This document shows positions 18,295 to 26,448 of a stretch of DNA of 64,000 nucleotides, piece by piece. How positions within the stretch are numbered: the stretch's first letter is position 1; every line of letters starts with the position of its first letter. The notes beneath the pieces were generated by a model. That model searched no databases and was not told where the DNA came from. It was given only the letters and a program-made list of their open reading frames with translations. The translations under genes were made by a program, and so were the position numbers. The stretch is from an uncultured Psychrobacter sp. (GTDB taxonomy: Bacteria > Pseudomonadota > Gammaproteobacteria > Pseudomonadales > Moraxellaceae). The stretch lies in the NCBI RefSeq assembly GCF_947495825.1, contig NZ_CANMAH010000006.1, positions 124,001 through 188,000 on the forward strand, written 5' to 3'.

Positions 18295-19647
18295 ATGTCG
18301 TCATCTCCGAACACCAACAACAAGGCAACGCTATGGAAGTGGTTGCCTTGGGTTTTATTGCTGATAATAGTTGCAGCGTTTGTCTGGTTGTTTATGAGTA
18401 TGAAGACACCATCAGAGACGACATGGGAGCCACCAAGAACGACAGCGGCTGAGCAAGAAGCCATAGCACCTGCGTCAGATAAACCTGAACCTATCGCTTC
18501 TTATCATAACGCGGTGGCTCGAGCCTCGCAGTCAGTGGTCAATATTTATACCACCCAGACGATGGCCGAACATCCTTACATGGATGATCCTGTCTTGCGC
18601 CGCTTTTTTGAATTCAATGGCGGACCACAAGGTCAAAGACAGGGACCGACCAATCTCGGCTCTGGGGTCATCGTATCAGAGGATGGCTATATCGTCACCA
18701 ATGCCCATGTGATCGAAAAAGCGGATGAGATTACAGTGGCTTTCAACGACGGACGTAAAAGTCGAGCCAAAGTCATCGGTACCGATCCCGATAGTGATTT
18801 GGCCGTGATTAAAGTCGATATGACAGGGCTTACGCCGCTTGGCTTTCGTGAAAAACCTAGTCGCGTTGGTGATTTAGCATTAGCTATCGGTAATCCGTTT
18901 GGTGTCGGTCAGACTGTCACCCAAGGGATCATTTCAGCGACTGGTCGTACGGGTCTTGGGGTCAATAAGTTTGAAGACTTTATCCAGACAGATGCCGCTA
19001 TCAATCCAGGTAATTCAGGCGGGGCACTTGTCGATGCTCGTGGTGAGCTGGTCGGTATCAATACAGTGATCTTTTCGCGCTCTGGTGGCTCGATGGGGAT
19101 TGGCTTTGCTATTCCAACCGCTATCGTTGAGCAGGTTATGAATGCCCTTATTAAAGATGGTAAAGTCAGTCGCGGCTGGCTAGGTATCGAGATCCAATCA
19201 CAACTACGTGACCCAACTCGCCTTGAGACCTCGACAGGGGTAGAAGTCTTAAATGTCGTCGCTCAAGGTCCTGCTGCCAAAAGTGGGCTAAGAACCGGTG
19301 ATATTATTTTGACCATCGATGGTGTCGAGATGACGGATGCCAATACTTTAATCCAGTATGTAGCGCGTAAGGCACCAACGACTGAGCTAAACGCTCAAGT
19401 ACTGCGCAATGGCCAAAATAAGCAAGTTAAGATTATGCTCGAAGAGCGTCCTGTTCAAGAAGTCGTAGAAGTTCAGACACCTAGAATCTTGCACGATGAC
19501 AGATTAAACGGTCAAGGCGGTACAGGGGCTCAAGGTGAAGAGCATTACTATGATGATCCAGATGCGCCTATGATGTCAGAAGAAGAACGCAACCGTATGC
19601 GTGAAGAGCTGTTAAAACTGTTTGAGCAAGACACTGCGCCGCAATAA
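18295..19647 (+). CDS. Membrane-anchored trypsin-like serine protease with one PDZ domain (DegS/AlgW-like)
   Basis: A 450-residue HtrA-family protease. An N-terminal uncleaved anchor (WKWLPWVLLLIIVAAFVWLF, about 14-33) precedes the protease domain with catalytic His138 (VTNAHVIEK), Asp168 (DSDLAVIK) and Ser241 (INPGNSGGAL). One PDZ domain follows (about residues 300-395, GWLGIEI, GPAAKSGLRTGDIILTIDG). One PDZ and a membrane anchor match DegS/AlgW, which starts the sigma-E envelope stress cascade by cutting RseA; DegP-type proteins have two PDZ domains and a cleaved signal. A 55-residue acidic tail follows the PDZ. The rseA/rpoE genes are not in the window, so the DegS role is inferred. Confidence 0.9.
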   Translation: MSSSPNTNNKATLWKWLPWVLLLIIVAAFVWLFMSMKTPSETTWEPPRTTAAEQEAIAPASDKPEPIASYHNAVARASQSVVNIYTTQTMAEHPYMDDPVLRRFFEFNGGPQGQRQGPTNLGSGVIVSEDGYIVTNAHVIEKADEITVAFNDGRKSRAKVIGTDPDSDLAVIKVDMTGLTPLGFREKPSRVGDLALAIGNPFGVGQTVTQGIISATGRTGLGVNKFEDFIQTDAAINPGNSGGALVDARGELVGINTVIFSRSGGSMGIGFAIPTAIVEQVMNALIKDGKVSRGWLGIEIQSQLRDPTRLETSTGVEVLNVVAQGPAAKSGLRTGDIILTIDGVEMTDANTLIQYVARKAPTTELNAQVLRNGQNKQVKIMLEERPVQEVVEVQTPRILHDDRLNGQGGTGAQGEEHYYDDPDAPMMSEEERNRMREELLKLFEQDTAPQ

Positions 19648-19672
19648 GCAAGACAGACATAGCTATTAATAT

Positions 19673-19710
19673 AAAAGCGCGCTATCTTATCTAAGGTAGC
19701 GCGCTTTTTG
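19673..19710. terminator. Bidirectional terminator after the DegS-like gene
   Basis: Stem AAAGCGCGCTA / TAGCGCGCTTT with a T tract, between the convergent protease and ferredoxin genes. Confidence 0.88.
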
Positions 19711-19740
19711 TTGAGTGCTTTTATTTTAATAAACGAGTGA

Positions 19741-20007
19741 TTACTTCACGATAGGCTCATGATTGATATAAATGACGCCTTGCACACGGCAACAGCAAGG
19801 CAAGATTTCATCTTCTTCGATCATAGCAAGCGGTGCAAACGGATAGTCAACTACATGTGAGCTGGCTATACGCTTGACTCGGCAGCTACCGCAATAACCT
19901 TCACGGCATTGATAATTGACCTCGTGCCCTGTACGCAGCAGCCCATCGAGCAAGCTTTCATCATCATGCAAATAAAACTGTTTTTTACTGGTCATTACCC
20001 AAGTCAT
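19741..20007 (-). CDS. yfaE: 2Fe-2S ferredoxin, YfaE-like (ribonucleotide reductase maintenance)
   Basis: A short (88 aa) plant-type ferredoxin with cluster ligands Cys34, Cys39 and Cys42 in CREGYCGSCR and the fourth Cys in LPCCCR (71-73). Like E. coli YfaE, it lies directly downstream of nrdB on the same strand. YfaE reduces the NrdB di-iron centre so that the tyrosyl radical can be formed and repaired. The context and length make this assignment strong. The gap to nrdB contains a short tandem repeat derived from the nrdB 3' end. Confidence 0.92.
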   Translation of the reverse strand: MTWVMTSKKQFYLHDDESLLDGLLRTGHEVNYQCREGYCGSCRVKRIASSHVVDYPFAPLAMIEEDEILPCCCRVQGVIYINHEPIVK

Positions 20008-20085
20008 AGTCTATCCCAGTAGTACTTTATTAACACTATATCCATCTATTTAGAACGTATTTTATCCTTAAGACGTAGAGTTACC

Positions 20086-20138
20086 TTTAAGCTCAAAGTC
20101 ATTTAAAGCTCAAAACTATCTTAAAGCTCAAAGTCATC
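20086..20138. repeat. Threefold 17-18-bp repeat of the nrdB 3' end
   Basis: Three near-identical copies of TTAAAGCTCAAAGTCAT-like sequence start near 20086, 20103 and 20121. The last copy is the end of nrdB itself (codons for DDFEL and the stop). The middle copy is 18 bases and stays in frame, so it would encode DSFEL and a stop. It looks like a small slippage duplication of the codons for the NrdA-docking tail, placed after the stop codon. Confidence 0.75.
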
Positions 20139-21254
20139 AAAGTCGCTTTCTGATAGATCCGAATCAATCTGCCCGACTAAGTACGAGCTGATCTCTGTCT
20201 CTTGCGGGGCAACCTGTACGTTATCAGACGACAACCATGTGTTGATCCATGGAATTGGATTGGACTTTGAGTTTGGGAACGCTGATGGCAAGCCAACCGC
20301 TTCCATACGTAAATTAGTAATATATTCGATATATTGACAAAGGATGTCTTTATTTAGGCCAATCATCGAGCCGTCTTTAAACAGATAGCTGGCCCATTCT
20401 TTTTCTTGCTCGGCCGCCTTACGGAATATCTCTACACTTTCATCATAGCACTCGCTTGCAATCTCGACCATCTCAGGATCGTCTTTGCCGTTGCGCATTA
20501 AGTTGAGCATGTGCTGCGTGCCAGTTAGATGTAGCGCCTCATCACGAGCGATAAGCTTGATAATTTTGGCATTACCTTCCATCAATTTGCGCTCAGCAAA
20601 GGCAAACGAGCAGGCAAACGACACATAAAAGCGAATGGCTTCTAAGACGTTGACCGCCATGATGCACAGGTACATCTGTTTTTTGAGCGATTTCAAATCA
20701 ACGGTGACTTGCTCGCCATTGATATTATGCGTACCTGGACCGTACAAGCTATATAGCTGCGAGTTACGGTACAGCTCATCATAGTATTTGGCAATGTCGG
20801 ACGCACGTTCCAAAATGTGCTCATTTTGCATAATGTCATCAAAGATAATATTTGGGTCATTGACGATATTGCGAATGATATGGGTATAGCTGCGCGAGTG
20901 AATGGTCTCGGAGAACGACCACGTCTCAATCCACGTCTCAAGCTCAGGGATAGACACCAGTGGCAGTAGCACCACGTTTGGACTACGACCTTGGATAGAG
21001 TCGAGTAAGGTCTGATACTTGAGGTTGCTCAAAAATATGTGCTGCTCATGCGAGGACAGATTGCTAAAGTCGATACGATCGCGTGACACATCAACTTCTT
21101 CTGGACGCCAAAAAAACGATAGCTGCTTTTCAATCAATTGCTCAAAGATTGGGTGCTTTTGTTGGTCATAGCGCGCTACGTTGACGGGCTGACCAAAGAA
21201 CATCGGCTCTTTTAGCGCATTGTTTGGCGTTTGAGAAAAAATCGAGTAAGTCAT
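20121..21254 (-). CDS. nrdB: Class Ia ribonucleoside-diphosphate reductase, beta subunit
   Basis: NrdB (377 aa) carries the di-iron/tyrosyl radical used by NrdA to reduce ribonucleotides. The radical Tyr123 and ligands Glu116 and His119 are in [16 protein letters not shown], which matches the E. coli site closely. Asp85 (LLDSIQGR) and the second EH pair ([11 protein letters not shown]) complete the metal site. The C-terminal tail [20 protein letters not shown] is the docking peptide for NrdA. The usual nrdA-nrdB neighbour relation is broken here: a reverse transcriptase gene and a small gene lie between them on the same strand. Confidence 0.97.
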   Translation of the reverse strand: MTYSIFSQTPNNALKEPMFFGQPVNVARYDQQKHPIFEQLIEKQLSFFWRPEEVDVSRDRIDFSNLSSHEQHIFLSNLKYQTLLDSIQGRSPNVVLLPLVSIPELETWIETWSFSETIHSRSYTHIIRNIVNDPNIIFDDIMQNEHILERASDIAKYYDELYRNSQLYSLYGPGTHNINGEQVTVDLKSLKKQMYLCIMAVNVLEAIRFYVSFACSFAFAERKLMEGNAKIIKLIARDEALHLTGTQHMLNLMRNGKDDPEMVEIASECYDESVEIFRKAAEQEKEWASYLFKDGSMIGLNKDILCQYIEYITNLRMEAVGLPSAFPNSKSNPIPWINTWLSSDNVQVAPQETEISSYLVGQIDSDLSESDFDDFEL

Positions 21255-21351
21255 GGGACTGCCTTTATAAGTGTTACGGTTATTAATTTATATGGGTTTG
21301 ACTGGTTTTGATCTGATGCTATGACACATTTTTGGATTATAGCGTTTTAGC

Positions 21352-21720
21352 TTAGAGGTTCTCTAGAGATATCTGTGTCGCTTCTTGTCCATCGTTCATA
21401 TAAGCTTTAAAAATCTCACTCAGCTCACTATCATCGAGTGCTTCTAATTCATCGAGCGCGCTTTTGCGTAGGGTACTCACATCCGATTCTTCCGCTATTT
21501 TTGTGTCTTTTTTAGCCGCTTTTGATGCTGGTTTTTTGGCTGCTTTTGCCACGCTTTTTTTGGTGATGGCTGCTTTTGGTGCTTCATCTGCACTTAACTG
21601 CTGACGCACCTCTGCAATATCAACCTCGACTTGTACGATGTGTGAGCTACCATCGTTTAGGTCTGAAAATACGTTTGGGATAAACAAACCACCGTCTTTT
21701 ATGATTGCGGTATATTGCAC
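21352..21720 (-). CDS. Small Lys/Ala-rich protein of unknown function
   Basis: About 122 residues in three parts: a compact N-terminus (VQYTAIIKDGGLFIPNVFSD, then HIVQVEVDIAEV), a low-complexity Lys/Ala linker resembling histone H1 tails (KKSVAKAAKKPASKAAKK), and an acidic helical C-terminus (LDELEALDDSELSEIFKAYM). I place the start at GTG 21720 because a full GGAGG lies eight bases upstream; an ATG six codons earlier (21738) would put that GGAGG inside the gene. The N-terminus faintly recalls small AbrB/DUF104-like antitoxin proteins, but I do not recognise the family. It has its own promoter candidate and precedes nrdB. Confidence 0.7.
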   Translation of the reverse strand: MQYTAIIKDGGLFIPNVFSDLNDGSSHIVQVEVDIAEVRQQLSADEAPKAAITKKSVAKAAKKPASKAAKKDTKIAEESDVSTLRKSALDELEALDDSELSEIFKAYMNDGQEATQISLENL

Positions 21721-21759
21721 GTCTATGACCTCCGTCATTTTTATGTTGTCTGTGTTCTA

Positions 21760-21768
21760 ATTATAACA
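21760..21768 (-). promoter_or_regulatory. Extended -10 promoter of the small Lys/Ala-rich gene
   Basis: On the minus strand the sequence reads TGTTATAAT, a perfect extended -10 element (TGnTATAAT), about 33-40 bases before the GTG at 21720. No good -35 box is present, which extended -10 promoters tolerate. It would allow transcription of the small gene, and perhaps nrdB, independently of the reverse transcriptase gene. Confidence 0.5.
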
Positions 21769-21835
21769 GTAGCCAATCCCGCCTACCGCTTGTATCTGCT
21801 TAATCGCCATTATCATCAGCAGGATAGTTGCTACA

Positions 21836-21886
21836 GAATTTGCGAAAATGCAAATTCTCTTGCGCTCGGACGAAGCATTGCTTCGT
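21836..21886. repeat. Two adjacent perfect hairpins downstream of the reverse transcriptase
   Basis: Hairpin 1: GAATTTGC, loop GAAAAT, GCAAATTC (21836-21857). Hairpin 2: ACGAAGC, loop ATT, GCTTCGT (21870-21886). Both are perfect and 12 bases apart. They could be part of a structured RNA or a REP-like doublet. No coding function is seen. Confidence 0.6.
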
Positions 21887-21965
21887 TATTTCCTCGCTCA
21901 GGACTAAATGACCATGTTAGGGCGTCTTTCTTTTTTCTTAGCGACCTTGCTATTTGAGTTTATTT

Positions 21966-22033
21966 TGTAGGGTGCGTCTCGCGCACCTTTAAATATAAGT
22001 TCTATATCATCGGTGTGCTGAGCGCACCCTACA
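21966..22033. repeat. 68-bp inverted-repeat (REP/MITE-like) element beside the reverse transcriptase gene
   Basis: Terminal arms TGTAGGGTGCG and CGCACCCTACA are perfect 11-bp inverted repeats. Imperfect pairing extends to about 22 bases (including CGCGCACC against GGTGTGCT), and an AT-rich centre separates the arms. GTAGGGTGCG-type palindromes are widespread dispersed repeats in bacteria. It lies 14 bases past the reverse transcriptase stop codon and may act as terminator, transposition relic or RNA element. Confidence 0.7.
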
Positions 22034-22047
22034 ACTTAAATTATCTA

Positions 22048-23568
22048 TCAAATGTCTTTCACCCATTTTGCTACCCATTTCTCAATAGATGAAGATGAGT
22101 TTTTCTGTATAAAACTTAGCCAGTGTTTTCTCTCATCTTTAGGTAGGATTTGTGCCGCTCTAATAACAGCTAGTTTTTCCTTATTATTAAAATTTTGTAT
22201 TTCGTCCTTTTTATTTCTTATCCATGATAACTTATTTAGTTTTATAGCTGCTTTCGATTGACAATTGATGCTGGTGTTTGCAAATACAAAAACCTCAATT
22301 TGCGGTATCTTAAGAATTTCTATATTTCGAGATATGTACCACTCGAACCATGTTTTTACAAGATTTCGCTGCATAAATGAAGAAGTTGATAATCCTATAA
22401 TTTCATTTTTCCACTTGTCAATGAAGTTAGTATCACTTACTTTGTCTAGATATAGGAAAACATCATTCACTACAGGTAGAAATAAATTGAAATTATCAAA
22501 GATAACCTGTGCTGATTTTTCTATTTTATGTTTCTTTGACTTTCTAATAAAGTATCTAGCTATTCCTAAGTCCAGATGCTCATTATCTAGTATTCTTTGA
22601 GAAACCAAGTCGATTTGCTCTTCAAAAGAGTGATTTTCGTCTAGAAACGGATTATCCATTTCTTCAAACTGCTCAGAATAAGGATTGAATACTTCAATTT
22701 TTCTTATAATTTCTTGCTTTTCAATTTCATAACTATTGAACATAACTTTGTTAATATATTCTTTACTTCCCATAATACCTGTTTTATCAGTAGCTATGGT
22801 CAATCTATGGCTCTTGTAAAGATACAACGTTAAATTTTCTAATACTGAGGTGAGTTTTTCTTTATTATTTGAGAATATTCTATAGTCATCTACATATCTT
22901 GTATGTTTAATATTTTGGCCAATTAGATATTCATCTATATCTAGTAGAATGGCTTCAGCCATCAGTACACTGGCAGCAGGGCCTACGGGGATACCTTGAG
23001 AAGTTTTCCCATTCAAGGTAGATAAAAAGTACTCAACATCTTCAGCCACTTTTTCTAAAGTATGATCAGCATAAGAAATAGCGTTACACAGTCTATGGAG
23101 ATAGATTTGATTATAAAAATCTGTTATATCAGTATAAAGAACATAATCAAACTCAGAAGCCAAACTTTGAGATTTATCTATATATTCCTGAAATCCATTA
23201 CCATTCGAAAAAAAACTACCATTCTTAATTTCTATTCTATATGAACAAGCTACTTTAGATTCTTTTGGAACTCTCTTATTCTCAATAGCTTCTGCCACTG
23301 TATAGGCTAAACTTATATATATTAAAGTTTCTATTGCGTCTAGCTGTTGAACTACACGGAATCCACCTTTAGGCTTGGTCGAAGTAGATGTCGTAGGACT
23401 ATTAAAAGACATGCTTTTAATACTAGTAGACATTAGTTCTTTTTTTACTTCGTCCCATGAATGCCATAAAGCTTCATATTCTTCTAGTTTCGGGAAGAAG
23501 TCAGAATCATAATATTTTTCTATATGTTCTCTGGCGAATTCTAAAGATTGATCAGATAGAAAGCTCAT
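22048..23568 (-). CDS. Reverse transcriptase of the Abi/UG (defence-associated) type
   Basis: A 506-residue protein. The N-terminus (HIEKYYDSDFFPKLEEYEAL, then GGFRVVQQLDAIETLIYISL and SKVACSYRI) and the polymerase motifs match a free-standing bacterial RT family: motif A VLYTDITDFYNQIY (146-156 region), motif B SQGIPVGPAASVLMAE (about 190-205), motif C YVDD (225-228). The catalytic Asp residues are present. After about residue 270 the protein is helical and lacks maturase, HNH or retron-type elements. Such RTs (Abi and 'unknown group' families, several shown to be anti-phage DRT systems) often act with a non-coding RNA. The exact group cannot be read. The gene is clearly more AT-rich than nrdA and nrdB on either side, suggesting insertion. 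Confidence 0.93.
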   Translation of the reverse strand: MSFLSDQSLEFAREHIEKYYDSDFFPKLEEYEALWHSWDEVKKELMSTSIKSMSFNSPTTSTSTKPKGGFRVVQQLDAIETLIYISLAYTVAEAIENKRVPKESKVACSYRIEIKNGSFFSNGNGFQEYIDKSQSLASEFDYVLYTDITDFYNQIYLHRLCNAISYADHTLEKVAEDVEYFLSTLNGKTSQGIPVGPAASVLMAEAILLDIDEYLIGQNIKHTRYVDDYRIFSNNKEKLTSVLENLTLYLYKSHRLTIATDKTGIMGSKEYINKVMFNSYEIEKQEIIRKIEVFNPYSEQFEEMDNPFLDENHSFEEQIDLVSQRILDNEHLDLGIARYFIRKSKKHKIEKSAQVIFDNFNLFLPVVNDVFLYLDKVSDTNFIDKWKNEIIGLSTSSFMQRNLVKTWFEWYISRNIEILKIPQIEVFVFANTSINCQSKAAIKLNKLSWIRNKKDEIQNFNNKEKLAVIRAAQILPKDERKHWLSFIQKNSSSSIEKWVAKWVKDI

Positions 23569-23671
23569 TTGATATGTCTCTGATATTGTTACTGATGATA
23601 TAAAATAGCTAAGACTACAATAAGTAAACAGCGAGCTTAACTAAAAAGCCAAACCCGCCATCCATCAGAGC

Positions 23672-25948
23672 TTAAATCTTACAAGCCCCGCCAGCACAAT
23701 CATCTTCCATATCCGCTTGGGCATCGTTCGCACCATCACGAGTGTTGTGGTAGTACAACGTCTTCACACCCATTTTATAAGCGTTTAGCAAGTCTTTTAG
23801 CAATATCTTCATCGGTACACGGCCACCTGCATAACGAACAGGATCGTAGTTAGTGTTGGCAGAGATACTTTGATCGACGAACTTCTGCATGATAGCGACC
23901 AGCTTTAGGTAACCATCATTGTTTGGCATTTGCCATAGTAGCTCGTACTGATCTTTTAGGGTAGCAATCTCAGGTACGACTTGCTTTAAGATGCCGTCTT
24001 TTGACGCTTTGATAGAGACCAGACCACGTGGTGGCTCAATACCGTTGGTCGCGTTGGCGATCTGACTAGAGGTCTCAGACGGCATCAAGGCGGTTAGGGT
24101 AGAGTTGCGTAGACCGTGCTCAGTGATCTCGCCGCGTAGCGTTTCCCAATCGAGATGTAGCGGCTCTTGGCAGATTTTATCCAAGTCGGCTTTGTACGTA
24201 TCAATCGGCAAGATGCCTTGTGAGTACGTAGTTTCATTGAACGCAGGACAAGCGCCTTGCTCTTTTGCCAATTTGTTTGAGGCTTTTAAGAGATAAAATT
24301 GCAACGCTTCAAACGTCTGATGGGTCAGACCAAGCGCGCTGTCGTCAGAGTAGCGTGCGCCATTCTTAGCCAAGTAGTAAGCATAGTTGATTACGCCCAC
24401 ACCAAGCGTACGGCGACGCATGCTGCCGTTTTGAGCGGCTTTAACTGGATAGTCTTGGTAGTCGAGCAGGGCGTCAAGCGCACGGACGATTAGCTCAGCT
24501 GGCTCTTCGATATCGCTGACGTTTTCGACCTTACCCAAGTTGACCGCTGATAGCGTACAAAGGGCGATTTCGCCTTCTTCGTCATTGATGTTATCCAGTG
24601 GCTTAGTCGGTAGCGCGATTTCCATACATAGGTTTGACTGGCGAATCGGCGCAATGGCCGCGTCAAATGGGCTATGGGTGTTGCAATGATCGACGTTTTG
24701 GATATAGATACGACCTGTGCTGGCGCGCTCTTGCATCATTAGGCTGAACAAATCAGCAGCTGGGATTTGACGGCTACGGATGTTAGGATCATTTTCGTAC
24801 TTGGTATATAGCTCTTCGAATTTGTCTTGGTCTTCAAAGAACGCATCATATAGGCCTGGCGTGTCACTTGGTGAAAATAGCGAGATGTCTTGCCCTTTGA
24901 TGAGGCGCGTGTACATCGTTTTGTTTAATTGTACGCCGTAGTCCATATGACGGACACGGTTGTCTTCGACGCCGCGGTTGTTTTTGAGTACCAGTAATGA
25001 CTCAACTTCCAAATGCCATAATGGGTAAAATAGGGTCGCAGCACCGCCACGGACGCCCCCTTGTGAGCAACATTTCACCGCTGTTTGGAACAGTTTATAA
25101 AATGGGATACAGCCAGTGTGCTGCGCTTCACCGCCACGGATAGGGCTACCAAGGGCGCGGATACGACCTGCGTTGATGCCGATACCAGCGCGCTGTGATA
25201 CATAGCGTACGATGGCGCTGGTGGTCGCGTTGATTGAGTCTAGGCTGTCACCACATTCGATCAGTACGCACGAGCTAAACTGGCGCGATGGCGTACGTAC
25301 ACCCGACATGATAGGCGTCGGTAGGGAAATCTTAAACTGTGAGGTCGCATCATAAAAGCGTTTGACATAGCTTAAGCGGCTGGCCTTGTCGTAGTTGGCA
25401 AACAGGCACATACCGACCAGCATATACAAAAATTGCGGGCTTTCATAAACGCGCTTGGTGACGCGATCTTGTACGAGGTACTTGCCTGCCATTTGCTCAA
25501 CCGCTGCATAGGCAAGGTTCATATCACGCCAGTGGTCAAGGTATTCTTCTAGCTCATCAAATTCTGCACGGCTGTAGTCCGCTAGGATATGCTCATCATA
25601 TTTGCCAGCGTCGGTTAGCGTTTTGACGTGATCATACAGGTGCGGCGGCTCAAACTGGTTATAAGCAATCTTACGCAGATGGAAGATCGCCAAGCGCGCG
25701 GCGAGATATTGATAGTCAGGCGTGTCCTCTGAGATGAGGTCGGCGGCTGATTTGATAATGGTTTCGTGAATATCACGAGTCTTGATACCTTCATAGAACT
25801 GGATATGGGATTTTAATTCAACTTGCGATACCGACACATTGTCCAAGCCATCAGCCGCCCACGCTATTACCTTATGAATTTTGTCTAAATTAATAGGCTC
25901 TAAACGTCCATCACGTTTGGTTACTTGGATTTTATCAATATGTGTCAT
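23672..25948 (-). CDS. nrdA: Class Ia ribonucleoside-diphosphate reductase, alpha subunit
   Basis: NrdA (758 aa) holds the active site for ribonucleotide reduction. It starts with an ATP-cone allosteric domain (IQVTKRDGRLEPINLDKIHK), has the active-site region FSSCVLIECGDS, NLCMEIALPT and ALCTLSAVNLG, and ends in the redox-relay Cys pair CAGGACKI. Length equals E. coli NrdA (761). GAGG precedes the ATG by six bases. Its normal partner nrdB is 2.4 kb downstream, beyond the reverse transcriptase and the small Lys/Ala-rich gene. Confidence 0.97.
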   Translation of the reverse strand: MTHIDKIQVTKRDGRLEPINLDKIHKVIAWAADGLDNVSVSQVELKSHIQFYEGIKTRDIHETIIKSAADLISEDTPDYQYLAARLAIFHLRKIAYNQFEPPHLYDHVKTLTDAGKYDEHILADYSRAEFDELEEYLDHWRDMNLAYAAVEQMAGKYLVQDRVTKRVYESPQFLYMLVGMCLFANYDKASRLSYVKRFYDATSQFKISLPTPIMSGVRTPSRQFSSCVLIECGDSLDSINATTSAIVRYVSQRAGIGINAGRIRALGSPIRGGEAQHTGCIPFYKLFQTAVKCCSQGGVRGGAATLFYPLWHLEVESLLVLKNNRGVEDNRVRHMDYGVQLNKTMYTRLIKGQDISLFSPSDTPGLYDAFFEDQDKFEELYTKYENDPNIRSRQIPAADLFSLMMQERASTGRIYIQNVDHCNTHSPFDAAIAPIRQSNLCMEIALPTKPLDNINDEEGEIALCTLSAVNLGKVENVSDIEEPAELIVRALDALLDYQDYPVKAAQNGSMRRRTLGVGVINYAYYLAKNGARYSDDSALGLTHQTFEALQFYLLKASNKLAKEQGACPAFNETTYSQGILPIDTYKADLDKICQEPLHLDWETLRGEITEHGLRNSTLTALMPSETSSQIANATNGIEPPRGLVSIKASKDGILKQVVPEIATLKDQYELLWQMPNNDGYLKLVAIMQKFVDQSISANTNYDPVRYAGGRVPMKILLKDLLNAYKMGVKTLYYHNTRDGANDAQADMEDDCAGGACKI

Positions 25949-26448
25949 GTTAGCCTCTATTTTGATTGCTTATAGTGATGCTGCGCGCCAAAGGAGCGGC
26001 AGACATTCTTTATGACGCGATTGTAGTCGATGGTAGCAGCAGTTTTTTGGCAACAAGCAGCCACTACCCATAGTGATAGCAAAGATCACTGAGTACTACA
26101 TGTAGCGTTTTTCTTAATCGGTAGGCACAATATAGCGGGAAAATTTTGAAAATACTATATTGATTTTAGGATAAAACTATGTTGCTACAACGTTGTAGAC
26201 GGTCCAAATTTTGGCAAAGGACGATGGGATAAGGGTTAGGCGCAAATGAGGTCGATCATAAATTTTTTGTAAAAATAGTGCGGCCATTTGCTTTTTATTT
26301 TCTCAGCGATTGTCGCCTGATAACCATCATCGTGGCGGCAATAATGCGGGCGCAGATTGTACATCAAACCACAAAAAATCGCCACCCATATGTTATTACT
26401 AGTGAGTGACGATCTGGACTAAAAAGGTGCTAAACCTGCCTGAACGAT
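25949..26448. other. Regulatory region upstream of nrdA
   Basis: A 500-base stretch between two minus-strand genes. It must hold the nrdA promoter. Two AT-rich sites partly resemble NrdR boxes: GCACAATATAG (from 26125) and ATACTATATTGA (from 26152). They match the consensus at about 11-12 of 16 positions and are 27 bases apart, not the usual about 31, so I treat them as weak. A palindrome CTACATGTAG lies at about 26097-26106. No gene is seen. Confidence 0.35.

Noticed and set aside
22048-23568. RT as a group II intron, retron or diversity-generating element
   Set aside because: No maturase or HNH domain follows the polymerase, no intron ends or variable/template repeat pair were seen, and the N-terminal and motif B sequences fit free-standing Abi/UG-type RTs better.
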